This document shows positions 38,201 through 47,066 of a DNA stretch of 64,000 nucleotides, piece by piece (position 1 is the first letter of the stretch; each line of letters begins with the position of its first letter). This DNA is from Thiohalobacter sp. IOR34 (GTDB lineage: Bacteria > Pseudomonadota > Gammaproteobacteria > Thiohalobacterales > Thiohalobacteraceae). The translations under genes and the position numbers were made by a program. The notes below the pieces were generated by a model that searched no databases, had not been told where the DNA came from, and worked only from the letters and a program-made list of their open reading frames with translations. The stretch spans positions 841,438 through 905,437 of the forward strand of contig NZ_CP128988.1 of NCBI RefSeq assembly GCF_030406045.1. Direction: 5' to 3'.

Positions 38201-39448
38201 TTGATGGGTCTGGTATGGATGGTTTGGTGTGGGTGTGTCATGCAAGATCTGCCAGCAGTCGAAGGGGGTAAGCCGGTTCGTGACAGCGGGAACTTCCTGG
38301 TGTTCGGGGCTCCGGATTTTTCAGAGGCCGAGATGGAGGCGGTCGTCGACTGCATGCGCAGGCGATGGGTCGGAACCGGACCAAAGGTCCATGAATTCGA
38401 ACAGGCATTTGCCGCCTACAAGGGAATAGACAATGCGATTGCAGTAAATTCCTGCACGGCTGCACTTCATCTTTCGATGAAGGCGATCGATATTGGCAAA
38501 GGAGATGAGGTCATCACCACGCCCATGACCTTCTGCGCAACGGTCAATGCCATCATTCATACCGGCGCCACCCCTGTGCTTGCCGACTGCGACAGGGACT
38601 CGATGAACATCACTGCTGAATCAATAGCCCAAAAGATAACGCCGCGAACCAAGGCGATCCTGGTCGTGCACTTTGCTGGCCGCAGCTGTGACATGGATCC
38701 CATACTCAAACTGGCCAGACAGCATGGACTGGCTGTGGTGGAGGATTGTGCGCATGCGGTTGAGACTCGCTACCATGAAAGGAATGCAGGCACGCTGGGT
38801 GACATAGGCTGCTTCAGTTTCTATGTTACCAAGAACATAACCACTGGCGAGGGGGGGATGGTCGTTACGCGAGACAGGTCACTGGCAGACAAGATAAAGA
38901 TACTGGCGCTGCATGGCATGAGTAACGATGCCTGGAGCCGATTTTCGGACGCAGGATACCGGCATTACCAGGTTGTGCATGCTGGATTCAAATACAATAT
39001 GATGGATATCCAGGCGGTCATGGGTATCGAACAGCTGAGCAGGGTGGAGTCGAGCTGGAGAAATCGAGAGGCTGTCTGGACGAGGTACATGCAGGCATTC
39101 AAGGACCTGCCCTGCAGGCTCCCCAAGCCACCTGAGGCTGGGACTCGGCATGCCTATCATCTGTTTACCCCACTTCTGGATATCGAGCAGTTAAGCGTGT
39201 CACGTGACCAAGTGCTGCATGCGCTAACGAAAGAGAATATTGGAGTCGGCGTGCACTATATTCCGATTCATATGCATCCGTTCTATCAGGAGAATTATGG
39301 GTGGAAGAGAGGAGACTTTCCGAATGCAGAGTTTATAGGCGAAAGGACAGTTTCATTGCCGCTATCAGGGCATCTTACGGATCAGGATGTCGATGATGTT
39401 TGTACCGCGTTTACCAAGGTCCTGCGATATTATGGAATGAAGGCATAG
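38201..39448 (+). CDS. DegT/DnrJ/EryC1-family PLP aminotransferase
   Basis: A 415-residue sugar aminotransferase. Typical segments are AVNSCTAALHLSMKAI, VVHFAGRSCDMD, VVEDCAHAVETRY and the PLP-lysine FYVTKNITTGEGGMV. Such enzymes aminate keto-sugar nucleotides for polysaccharide synthesis. Several starts are possible: ATG 38201 (agggat upstream), 38216 and 38240; the last (MQDLPAVEGGKPVRDSG) best fits family N-termini. It transcribes away from the transferase gene across an AT-rich gap and is followed by the flippase. Confidence 0.9.
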   Translation: MMGLVWMVWCGCVMQDLPAVEGGKPVRDSGNFLVFGAPDFSEAEMEAVVDCMRRRWVGTGPKVHEFEQAFAAYKGIDNAIAVNSCTAALHLSMKAIDIGKGDEVITTPMTFCATVNAIIHTGATPVLADCDRDSMNITAESIAQKITPRTKAILVVHFAGRSCDMDPILKLARQHGLAVVEDCAHAVETRYHERNAGTLGDIGCFSFYVTKNITTGEGGMVVTRDRSLADKIKILALHGMSNDAWSRFSDAGYRHYQVVHAGFKYNMMDIQAVMGIEQLSRVESSWRNREAVWTRYMQAFKDLPCRLPKPPEAGTRHAYHLFTPLLDIEQLSVSRDQVLHALTKENIGVGVHYIPIHMHPFYQENYGWKRGDFPNAEFIGERTVSLPLSGHLTDQDVDDVCTAFTKVLRYYGMKA

Positions 39449-39487
39449 TGCAGTAGGTTGGATTGACTGCTGGATGGGATTGCACCA

Positions 39488-40882
39488 ATGTCAGAACGCA
39501 GGAACTATCTGCAAAATGTTGCCGCGCAAAGCATAAGCAGGATCCTGTCGCTTGGTGCAAATCTGGTAACCTTCGTCCTGATTGCAAGGTCATTGGGTGC
39601 AGAGGCATTCGGGCAATTCGCCTTTCTGATGGCCTATCTGAATATAGCATGCTCGGCGGCTGATCTTGGAACGACGGCTGTCCTGGGGAAAGGGTTGGCA
39701 CAGGTCGGCACAGAAAATTCATCGTCCTATCTGGGCAATTTTCTGCTGCTGAGACTATGTCTCGTTCTATGCGTTACCCTGGTCGCATATGCCGGGATTT
39801 TCTTCGTGGATGAATCACTTGAATCGGCGCTGATAGTGATCGTAATTTCCATCCCCTTCGTGTCATCCAGGTTCTTTGAACCGATATTCCAGATATATGA
39901 AAGGCCATGGAACTCGGTGCATGCCAGTGCGCTGTACAGCCTGACGCTGTTGCTGCTTGCCTATATATTGCTTGTCTTGTTGGAACGGCCTCTGGTCGAC
40001 TATCTGTATGGTTTCATGCTGGCAAGCATCATCTATGTATTCGCTGCATTCTATCTTGTATTGCGCATTGTCAAGCCTGAGCTGAAGATCAGGTGGACGC
40101 TAATACGCTCTATCCTTGCGCTGTCGGCGCCAGTTGGGGTGGCCGGGTTTTTCACTATTATAAATCGCCGGGCAGATGTAATAATGCTCAATGAGTTTCA
40201 TTCGTCATATCATGCCGGTCTGTATAGCGCAGCATACAAGCTTCTCGATCTTGGCGCTGTCGTTGCAGTCACGATAACCACGCCACTGATCCCGGTATTG
40301 GCAAGAAAGCTGGTTGAAAACAGAGCTGCTGCGAGATCTGCATGTGTGCAGATGATGGAGGTGCTGGCGCTGGTTCTGCTTCCGCTTGCGATCATAGCGC
40401 CTTATCTGGCCGATCCGGTCGTGTTGCTGCTTTATGGCAGTGACTTCATGGAATCTGCAGAGATAATAGGTATCCTTGCCTGGGTGTTTGTGCTTATCGT
40501 CTACTCACTGGTCGGTTCTGCAATAAATCTTGCAGTTGGTGATGTGAACCACGGATACTGGAACGCGGCATTGGCAGCAGTCATCAATGTTGGGTTGAAT
40601 GTTCTCGTAATTCCAGAATATGGTTTTATAGGAGCGGCTTGGACAACACTGGCAAGCCACTTGTCGTTGCTTCTGGTATCGCAGGCCTATGTATACAAGA
40701 ACATGGGTAATCTTTTCGCAGGCAGGAATATGCGAATGATAGTGGCCATGAATATAATGCTTTTTCTGCTCGCAAGTATGTTGAATGGGCTTGGTATGGT
40801 TTGGGGATTGATGCTTGCACTGCCGCTGTATGTGTTGGCAGCCCGGAGGTGGGGGTTGGTCAGTAAGTCAGTGTTCAGCTAA
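39488..40882 (+). CDS. Wzx-like oligosaccharide flippase
   Basis: A 464-residue integral membrane protein with about 12 hydrophobic helices and the MATE/Wzx pattern at the start (NVAAQSISRILSLGANLVTFVLIARSLGAEAFGQFAF; only ILSLGANLVTFVLIARSLGA quoted here as its core). It would flip undecaprenyl-linked repeat units. It follows the aminotransferase by 39 bp on the same strand. Confidence 0.88.
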   Translation: MSERRNYLQNVAAQSISRILSLGANLVTFVLIARSLGAEAFGQFAFLMAYLNIACSAADLGTTAVLGKGLAQVGTENSSSYLGNFLLLRLCLVLCVTLVAYAGIFFVDESLESALIVIVISIPFVSSRFFEPIFQIYERPWNSVHASALYSLTLLLLAYILLVLLERPLVDYLYGFMLASIIYVFAAFYLVLRIVKPELKIRWTLIRSILALSAPVGVAGFFTIINRRADVIMLNEFHSSYHAGLYSAAYKLLDLGAVVAVTITTPLIPVLARKLVENRAAARSACVQMMEVLALVLLPLAIIAPYLADPVVLLLYGSDFMESAEIIGILAWVFVLIVYSLVGSAINLAVGDVNHGYWNAALAAVINVGLNVLVIPEYGFIGAAWTTLASHLSLLLVSQAYVYKNMGNLFAGRNMRMIVAMNIMLFLLASMLNGLGMVWGLMLALPLYVLAARRWGLVSKSVFS

Positions 40883-40958
40883 CAGGCTGTTGAAAAAACC
40901 GCTGGCGGCAGGACGCGGCGTTAAAAAATGGCTCAAATGCTCATTTACGGCCATGTTA

Positions 40959-41221
40959 CTAAGACAAACGATAACAAAGCCTCATTCAGCGGGTCTCTGG
41001 TCGATCAGCCCGCAAGGCGCAATGGCGCCGGCAGGGTGATTCCCTGTCAAGCCATTGCAACGTTGCGGATGGCCGTCCAGAGGCCCGCCCGCAGGGAGCT
41101 TGCCAGGCGCCCCGGCTCTGCGTTGTGCCCCTTGGCAAGGGCGGGCCATTCCCTGCGGAGCACGCCTTGATCCGGGGCGCCTGGCAAGCTCTGAATGAGG
41201 CTTTGTTATCGTTTGTCTTAG
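40959..41221. repeat. Inverted-repeat element inside R3 (inner element A)
   Basis: About 260 bp with nearly perfect terminal inverted repeats of ~31 bp: CTAAGACAAACGATAACAAA at the left and its complement at the right, extending to CTCATTCAG. The core is GC-rich and non-coding. Non-autonomous; transposase family unknown. Confidence 0.75.
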
Positions 41222-41486
41222 GGCCTGTTAACACTATCCCAATGGGCTCTGTTGCACCTGAAAAAAGCGCCAATCAAGGCGCGAGGAGAGAGGTTTGGTG
41301 ACTCCAAATGAACGACGAGCAACGCGGAGTGGCGCTTTTTCAGGCGCAACCCGGAGGGCTGGGGCTCTTTTTCCGCCCAGCGGCGTTATCATTCGCTCAT
41401 GTAGACTGACTACATTTCGCTCATTCTGCCTTGCTGGACGGAAAAAGAGTCCCAGCAGAACCCATTGGGATAGTGTTAACAGGCCC
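41221..41486. repeat. Inverted-repeat element inside R3 (inner element B)
   Basis: About 265 bp with ~32-bp terminal inverted repeats: GGGCCTGTTAACACTATCCC at the left, complemented at the right, extending to AATGGG. Flanks ttag/ctag look like an imperfect 4-bp target duplication. It directly abuts inner element A. The core contains a second palindrome (gcgctttttcaggcgc). Confidence 0.75.
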
Positions 41487-41569
41487 TAGTAAAAACTGCA
41501 CTTCTTAGCCGTTATTTGCCTTGTCTCGCACTCGCCGGAGACTCTTTCAACAGCCTGCTGAGGGTGTGA

Positions 41570-42727
41570 CTATTTCTCGATCAAGGAGTAGAACAGATCC
41601 TCATACTGATCGGTTACCCGGTCCCATGAATATTTTTCCGCTATGCGTCTTATGGCTCGCGCACGCATCTCCTCAACAAGCTCAGGGTCCGATGCTATGG
41701 ACTGTAACACCTGGGTCAGGCTTTCAATGGCATGATTACGGTCAAAACTCAAACCTGAGTCGCCGATGACTTCCAGGTTTACAGGTGTATCCCTGACCAC
41801 GACACAATTCCCAAACCCCATCTGGTCGAGCAGCACCGGTCGTGTTCCGTCGATTCCAGCAGGGAGGACGAAGCAACGGCAATGGCAGCTCAATTGGCGG
41901 TAGGAATCGCCGAATTGATATCCTGTAAGGATGATGCGCTCATCGTCACACAACTTCTCCAGCTCTTTTTTATACTCGTTGACATAAGGTGCATCACCAA
42001 CGATTACGAGTTTCAGATCCGTGTTGGCTCTCTTGAATGCCTCAATGAGTGTGTGGGCATGATTTTCAGGAGTCAAACGGCTTACAAACAGGAAGTAACC
42101 ATCATCGCTTAGCCCGAATTCTTCGAGTACAGACGTGTTGTGGGCCTCATTCCTTCTTGGCCATATATTTGCGCCATAGGGGATGAAGGTTGTCTCCTTG
42201 CTGTAGAGATTGAGATAGCGGCGCTGTATCTCTTTTGCATCAGCGATGATGGTGTCAGCAAGCAGACAGGCGATTTTTTCACTCCAGCGTAGGTAGGTCT
42301 TGGCAAAGCCGCGCCATTTTTCGCGTTCCGAGTCGGCGCCGTCGACGTTGAGTATCACTTTTTTTCTGGCAAGGCGCGGTAGAAGGCACAAGGGACTGTT
42401 GCCAACTATACAGATATAGATGATGTCGTTTCGTGAGAACAGGGCATGAAGGATAGAGATGAAGGTATGTGACAGTGTATCCAGGTGCTTGCTTTGTATG
42501 GACGGAAGACGGACCAGCCGGATGCCGCGGTATTCGGTTTGTCTGGATTTTATATGATGTGCCCGGTTGTAGACCGTGACATGGTGACCTCGTTCGACCA
42601 GCCGAACCGCCAGTTGCTCATAAAATGTCTCGAATCCACTGTAGGATGCGGGTATCCCCCGGCTTCCGGTCAATGCGATACGAAGCGGGCGTTTTTCATG
42701 TTTCTCCCGGGATTGGTCTCTGTTCAT
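41570..42727 (-). CDS. Glycosyltransferase, DUF1972 + GT4 type
   Basis: A 385-residue GT-B glycosyltransferase. The N-terminal DUF1972 signature RIALTGSRGIPASYSGFETF and the GT4 C-terminal fold (YFLFVSRLTPENHAHTLIEAF) are clear. DUF1972 proteins are often rhamnosyl- or fucosyl-like transferases in EPS pathways; the sugar is not determined. It is divergent from the next glycosyltransferase. Confidence 0.9.
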   Translation of the reverse strand: MNRDQSREKHEKRPLRIALTGSRGIPASYSGFETFYEQLAVRLVERGHHVTVYNRAHHIKSRQTEYRGIRLVRLPSIQSKHLDTLSHTFISILHALFSRNDIIYICIVGNSPLCLLPRLARKKVILNVDGADSEREKWRGFAKTYLRWSEKIACLLADTIIADAKEIQRRYLNLYSKETTFIPYGANIWPRRNEAHNTSVLEEFGLSDDGYFLFVSRLTPENHAHTLIEAFKRANTDLKLVIVGDAPYVNEYKKELEKLCDDERIILTGYQFGDSYRQLSCHCRCFVLPAGIDGTRPVLLDQMGFGNCVVVRDTPVNLEVIGDSGLSFDRNHAIESLTQVLQSIASDPELVEEMRARAIRRIAEKYSWDRVTDQYEDLFYSLIEK

Positions 42728-42941
42728 TGTCGGGCGCTAGGCTTTCAATTGATGGTCAATATGGCATCTTCATGGGCCAGAGGCGCCATGAATGTCTGTC
42801 TGTTGGAACGGTATGGTGGCAGTTTCTTCATGTTATCATTGGATGTGGGATTCGGGGATACCGGATAATCCTGATCCAGGATATCGATCAAATCCCATGT
42901 CATCATATCACGTCAAGATTGCAAGTCAGATGGGAGGCTGA

Positions 42942-44015
42942 GTGACAAAAAGGGTAATCGGTGTCGATGCGCATGTGCTGACCGGGAAGTTTCAAGGCAG
43001 CCGGACTTATTTGCGGCATATTCTCGAGCAGATAGCTTGCCTCGATACTACGAACAGTTACATCATTTACTCATTCGATCCTGATGAAACGGCAAGGATG
43101 CTGCCTTACGCCAATTTCGTGCACAAGCGTATTGCGGTGAGGTCGTCGGCGCCTCGTCTGTTGTTCTATTGGCCTTATATTCAGTTGCGTGACAGGCTGG
43201 ATTACCTGGTCACTCATTACATATCACCGCTGGTCTTCAAGCAGCGCCAAGTCATGATCATTCATGATATTCTCTACGAGACGCATGCACAATATTTTAC
43301 CAAACGTTTTGCCCTGCAGTTCGGAACGATGACCCGCCTCTGTGCCCCAAGGGCAAGGGCAATCATTACAATATCCGAGGCGACAAAGCGCTCTCTCGTT
43401 CAATGCTATGGGGTCGATCCAGAGAGGATTTATATCTGTCCACCAGGTACCGAAGGGTTGAGGGAGCCAGATGCGACGCAGACTGCAAAGGCCTTCGCTT
43501 ACAAGCCCTATGTGCTATATGTGGGGCGCCTTGAGCCTCGCAAGAATCTTGTGACGCTGATCGATGCCTTTGAGAAGCTGAACAGGGATGGACTCAAGCT
43601 GATAATAATCGGACATGAAGACTTTCGTTGCATGGATGTGTTGGAAAGAATAGAGAGAAATCCTGACGTGATCCATTTGAAGGGTATTTCAGACAGTGAT
43701 CTCGAGGCCTTCTATTCCAATGCCGAGCTGTTCGTCTTCCCAACATTTGCAGAGGGTTTTGGTATACCCATACTTGAGGCGATGAGTCACCGGGTTCCTG
43801 TGATCTGTTCCAATACGACCTCTCTGCCAGAGGCGGGCGGTGATCTGGTTCATTATTTCGATCCGAACACCGAGGATGCTGGATCGATACTGGCCGATAA
43901 AATGCGCGATGTGCTCGACTCCCATGAAGGGTACCCTCTGGAAGAGCTGAAAGAACATCTGGGCTGCTTTACCTGGAGAAGGGCGGCGAAGGGCATCGTT
44001 CGTATATTTGAATAG
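42942..44015 (+). CDS. Glycosyltransferase family 4
   Basis: A 357-residue GT-B retaining glycosyltransferase. The start is GTG 42942, four bases after a gggagg site. It contains AIITISEATKRSLVQCYGVD, YVLYVGRLEPRKNLVTLIDAF and FPTFAEGFGIPILEAMSHRVPVICSN (quoted as FAEGFGIPILEAM), the GT4 donor-binding signature. Sugar and acceptor are unknown. The next gene, a lipoprotein, starts 38 bp later. Confidence 0.92.
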   Translation: MTKRVIGVDAHVLTGKFQGSRTYLRHILEQIACLDTTNSYIIYSFDPDETARMLPYANFVHKRIAVRSSAPRLLFYWPYIQLRDRLDYLVTHYISPLVFKQRQVMIIHDILYETHAQYFTKRFALQFGTMTRLCAPRARAIITISEATKRSLVQCYGVDPERIYICPPGTEGLREPDATQTAKAFAYKPYVLYVGRLEPRKNLVTLIDAFEKLNRDGLKLIIIGHEDFRCMDVLERIERNPDVIHLKGISDSDLEAFYSNAELFVFPTFAEGFGIPILEAMSHRVPVICSNTTSLPEAGGDLVHYFDPNTEDAGSILADKMRDVLDSHEGYPLEELKEHLGCFTWRRAAKGIVRIFE

Positions 44016-44053
44016 ATAGTGATGACAGGGTATGTGACAGGAAAGCAATTCAA

Positions 44054-45115
44054 ATGATTATGCATATGAATATCATGCAGAAAGTTACTTCAATCTTCAT
44101 TGTCTTGATTGCGGCTGCCGGGATGTCCGGCTGCAATGGTGGCACGCAGCCAGGTAAGGTCGGGCCCAGGGGTTACGAGCAAACCAGGCGCGTAATCACC
44201 TTCGGTGATGCAATGCCCATGTCGCAATGGAACGATCCATGTGTCATCAAACAAGGCGATCGTTATGTGATGTTTCTGACTTCCAATATTGCCGGGAAGT
44301 GGAAGAATGTGTTGCCATTCCGGGCTGAATCCATGGATGGAATTCACTGGGAAATAGACACCAGGCCATTGCTGTCACTGGGTAAGCGGGGTAGCTTTGA
44401 TTCCAAGAAGGTCGAAACCCCGTCCGTAGTCCATTTCAAAGGTCGGTATCACATGTATTACACGGGTGTGGGCGACAAGGGACTGCGCGGACCACTGGCA
44501 ATTGGGCATGCGATTTCCGAGGATGGAATCAAATGGGAACGAGCTTCAGATGTGCCAGTATTGAAGCCAACGGGGAATCCCGGGCGCGACTGGAATGGCT
44601 ACCACGTTGCCGAGCCGGCCGCCGTTGTGTTCAACAACAGGGTCTATCTCTACTTTCATGCTTCAGGTGCGAGGAAAAACGGGAAGAAACCCTCGAATAA
44701 ATCGGTCATTGGCCTGGCGATATCAGACGATGGCCACCATTTTGGCCGACCTGTACAGGTGCTCGAGCAGGGGCCCAGATATTCGAGTGATGCACCAGAA
44801 CGTTATGCAGGATATTCGACACCCAGTGCCCTCGTTGTTGGAACCAGGCTGCACCTTTTTTACGATGTCATTGCAACCAGGCCAAGATGGACCCAGGTCG
44901 CGTTGCATCATGCAGTTTCTAGCGACGGAATCAAGTGGAAGGAGGATCCAGAGCCTTTTCTGAAGAGAGAGGATCTGTCATGGACGAGGTCCGAGGTACG
45001 CGCACCTACGGCACTCTATGAAAATGGCAGATTTCGAGTCTGGTTCGCAGGGCATGACAGAAAAAACCTGCTCGCTTCCGGTATTGGTCTCATCGAAGTC
45101 AGCTTGCCGGAATAG
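44054..45115 (+). CDS. Glycosidase-like five-bladed propeller lipoprotein (GH43/GH32/GH130-like)
   Basis: A 353-residue protein with a signal peptide and lipobox MSGC (about residues 24-27), then a propeller with repeated MDGIHWE, EDGIKWERA, DDGHHF and SDGIKWKED turns, typical of five-bladed beta-propeller glycosidases and phosphorylases. A WNDPCVI blade begins the domain. It may trim or modify the EPS in the periplasm or at the outer membrane; catalytic residues were not assigned, so activity is unproven. Its last 17 bp overlap the end of the convergent gmd gene. Confidence 0.75.
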   Translation: MIMHMNIMQKVTSIFIVLIAAAGMSGCNGGTQPGKVGPRGYEQTRRVITFGDAMPMSQWNDPCVIKQGDRYVMFLTSNIAGKWKNVLPFRAESMDGIHWEIDTRPLLSLGKRGSFDSKKVETPSVVHFKGRYHMYYTGVGDKGLRGPLAIGHAISEDGIKWERASDVPVLKPTGNPGRDWNGYHVAEPAAVVFNNRVYLYFHASGARKNGKKPSNKSVIGLAISDDGHHFGRPVQVLEQGPRYSSDAPERYAGYSTPSALVVGTRLHLFYDVIATRPRWTQVALHHAVSSDGIKWKEDPEPFLKREDLSWTRSEVRAPTALYENGRFRVWFAGHDRKNLLASGIGLIEVSLPE

Positions 45116-46076
45116 CGTCTTGCTGCTCGGCTTCGATCAGCAGGCTGATCAGATCGTCAAATTGCGTCTTTGCTTTCCAGTCAAGGACCTCATAGGCCCT
45201 TGCCGGATTGCCACGGCTATAGGCAATGTCTGACGGTCGAAACAGGGATTGTTCCTGTTGCACGTGGTCTTTCCAGTCGAGACCAAGCCGTTCGAAAGCC
45301 TTGCTCAGGAAGTCCTGCAGGCTATAGGATACGCCTGTTGCGATGACAAGGTCTTCCGGCTTGTCAAGCTGAAGCATTCGCCACATGGCATCAACGTAGT
45401 CCTTGGCATAGCCCCAGTCACGCCATACCTCCAGATTGCCGAGTGTCAGGTTGATATTCTCGCCCATTGCAATACGCACGGCCGTTTGGACGATCTTCCT
45501 GGTCACGAAGCGCCTTGGCCTCAATGGCGATTCGTGGTTGAACAATATTCCAGTACAGGCATAGATGTCATACGCCTCACGGTAATTTGCGGTGGTCCAG
45601 TGCGCAGCGGCCTTGGCAGCAGCATAAGGGCTCCGGGGATGGAACGGAGTGTTTTCGTCACAGCTGGCACCAGGTTCGATTTGACCATAGCATTCGCTCG
45701 AGCCAGCATTATAGAAGCGGATTGGGGCTCGCAGATAACGGATGACCTCAAGGATCTGAACGGTGCCCAGAGCGATACTGTCGAATGCCTCGACTGGCTG
45801 TATGAAAGAGAGTCCGACTGATGTCTGACCTGCAAGATTATAGATTTCGTCAGGCTCGACCTCGGTGATCAGGTGGAGAAGATTGCGGAAATCGTTGAGA
45901 GATGCGGAATGCAGGCTGACGTCGTTTCGGATGCCCAGCTTTTCCAGGCCATGGAAGGGGTTACTTTCGGCGTCCCTTGAGCTTCCGTGAACCGTATAGC
46001 CTTTTCCCAAAAGGTGTTCTGCCAGATATGCCCCATCCTGTCCCGAGATGCCAAAGATAAGGGCTTTCTTGGTCAT
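45099..46076 (-). CDS. gmd: GDP-mannose 4,6-dehydratase
   Basis: A 325-residue SDR making GDP-4-keto-6-deoxymannose. Signatures are FGISGQDGAYLAEHLLGKGY, SSRDAESN, the QTSVGLSFIQP loop, AGSSECYGQIEPG and the catalytic YAAAKAAAHW. In the family the product goes to GDP-fucose, rhamnose or perosamine; no fcl- or rmd-like gene was seen in the window. It overlaps the lipoprotein gene by 17 bp, tail to tail. Confidence 0.92.
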   Translation of the reverse strand: MTKKALIFGISGQDGAYLAEHLLGKGYTVHGSSRDAESNPFHGLEKLGIRNDVSLHSASLNDFRNLLHLITEVEPDEIYNLAGQTSVGLSFIQPVEAFDSIALGTVQILEVIRYLRAPIRFYNAGSSECYGQIEPGASCDENTPFHPRSPYAAAKAAAHWTTANYREAYDIYACTGILFNHESPLRPRRFVTRKIVQTAVRIAMGENINLTLGNLEVWRDWGYAKDYVDAMWRMLQLDKPEDLVIATGVSYSLQDFLSKAFERLGLDWKDHVQQEQSLFRPSDIAYSRGNPARAYEVLDWKAKTQFDDLISLLIEAEQQDAIPAS

Positions 46077-47062
46077 TTGTGTGTGTCCGCTGTGCTCGCG
46101 TTCCCGGCATGGCTCAATATGCCAAGGTCGGCCTTCTTCAAGGCCAGCGTGTAGCGCAGATAATCGTGCATCTGCAAATGGCGTGTATGGTATTGTTTGT
46201 TATGGGTTAAAGCGTACCCGAGTATATATAGGAACAGCCTGATTGTGAAGCCGGTCATGAGTATGAGTTTGAATGTGAGCCATTTGCTTCTGGTGTTTGT
46301 CTCGACATAGGTGCGAGCAAGGCCGAGTATCCAGCTGCAGCTGGTCGGGGATTCCTGGGCTTGCGTTCCACCCTGGATGTGGGTGATCGTTACCCCGGGG
46401 AGATAATGGATATGCATATCCTGATTGCGGATTCTGCAGCACCATTCCATGTCTTCGCCATACATGAAAATATCTTCCCGCATCAGCCCAATCTTGCTGA
46501 TCAGTGATCTTCTGAAAAGGAAACAGGCTCCGCATATCCAGTCCACGGGCAGACTTTGTAGCTTGTGCTTGACTTCGGGGAGATAAACACTTTTTATCGA
46601 TCCAGGAAACAGCTTGCCAATAAACAGGCTGTGAGCAGCAATGCTGGTCAGGGTTGGACAATAACCAGCATCCCCTACTTGATGCCTGCCATCTTCATGC
46701 AGAAGCTTGCACCCCGCTGCTGAAATATCCGGATGTTGATCGAGAAATTCAACCAGTCTTGAGATGCTTTCGGCTTGTTCGATCAAGGTGTCGGGATTGA
46801 GAAGAAGGATATATTCGCCAGTAGTTTGCTGGATACCAAGATTGTTTGCGCGGGCAAATCCAAGATTCTCATCCGACGCGATGGTATCGACCTTTGGAAA
46901 CTCGACTCTAACCATGTCCAGTGTTCCATCGCGCGAGGCGTTGTCAACCACCAGGATCTCATGCCTGAAATCCAGCCGAGCATTGTCCAGCGATTTCAGA
47001 CAATCCCTGAGCACTCCCTTGCAATTCCAGCTGACGATGATGATGCTGAGTTTGATGCTCAT
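46073..47062 (-). CDS. Glycosyltransferase family 2
   Basis: A 329-residue GT-A transferase starting MSIKLSIIIVSWNCKGVL. It has DNASRDGTLDMV, LLLNPDTLIEQ (metal-binding region) and FMYGEDMEWCCRIRNQ, as in rhamnosyltransferase-like GT2 proteins, and a hydrophobic stretch near 270-290. An alternative start at 47083 adds seven residues and overlaps the upstream gene; neither start has a strong ribosome site. Its end overlaps gmd by 4 bp, so the two are coupled. Confidence 0.9.
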   Translation of the reverse strand: MSIKLSIIIVSWNCKGVLRDCLKSLDNARLDFRHEILVVDNASRDGTLDMVRVEFPKVDTIASDENLGFARANNLGIQQTTGEYILLLNPDTLIEQAESISRLVEFLDQHPDISAAGCKLLHEDGRHQVGDAGYCPTLTSIAAHSLFIGKLFPGSIKSVYLPEVKHKLQSLPVDWICGACFLFRRSLISKIGLMREDIFMYGEDMEWCCRIRNQDMHIHYLPGVTITHIQGGTQAQESPTSCSWILGLARTYVETNTRSKWLTFKLILMTGFTIRLFLYILGYALTHNKQYHTRHLQMHDYLRYTLALKKADLGILSHAGNASTADTHK

Positions 47063-47066
47063 TGGA

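Larger units (their letters stand above)
40883..41557. repeat. Intergenic repeat R3: outer inverted-repeat element holding two further elements
   Basis: The outer ends are CAGGCTGTTGAAAAAACC (left) and the complement of TCTTTCAACAGCCTG (right). Inside lie two abutting inverted-repeat elements at 40959-41221 and 41221-41486. The only sequence belonging to the outer element itself is about 75 bp left (ctggcggcaggacgcggcgt) and 70 bp right. No gene is present. It sits between the convergent flippase and glycosyltransferase genes. Confidence 0.75.
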
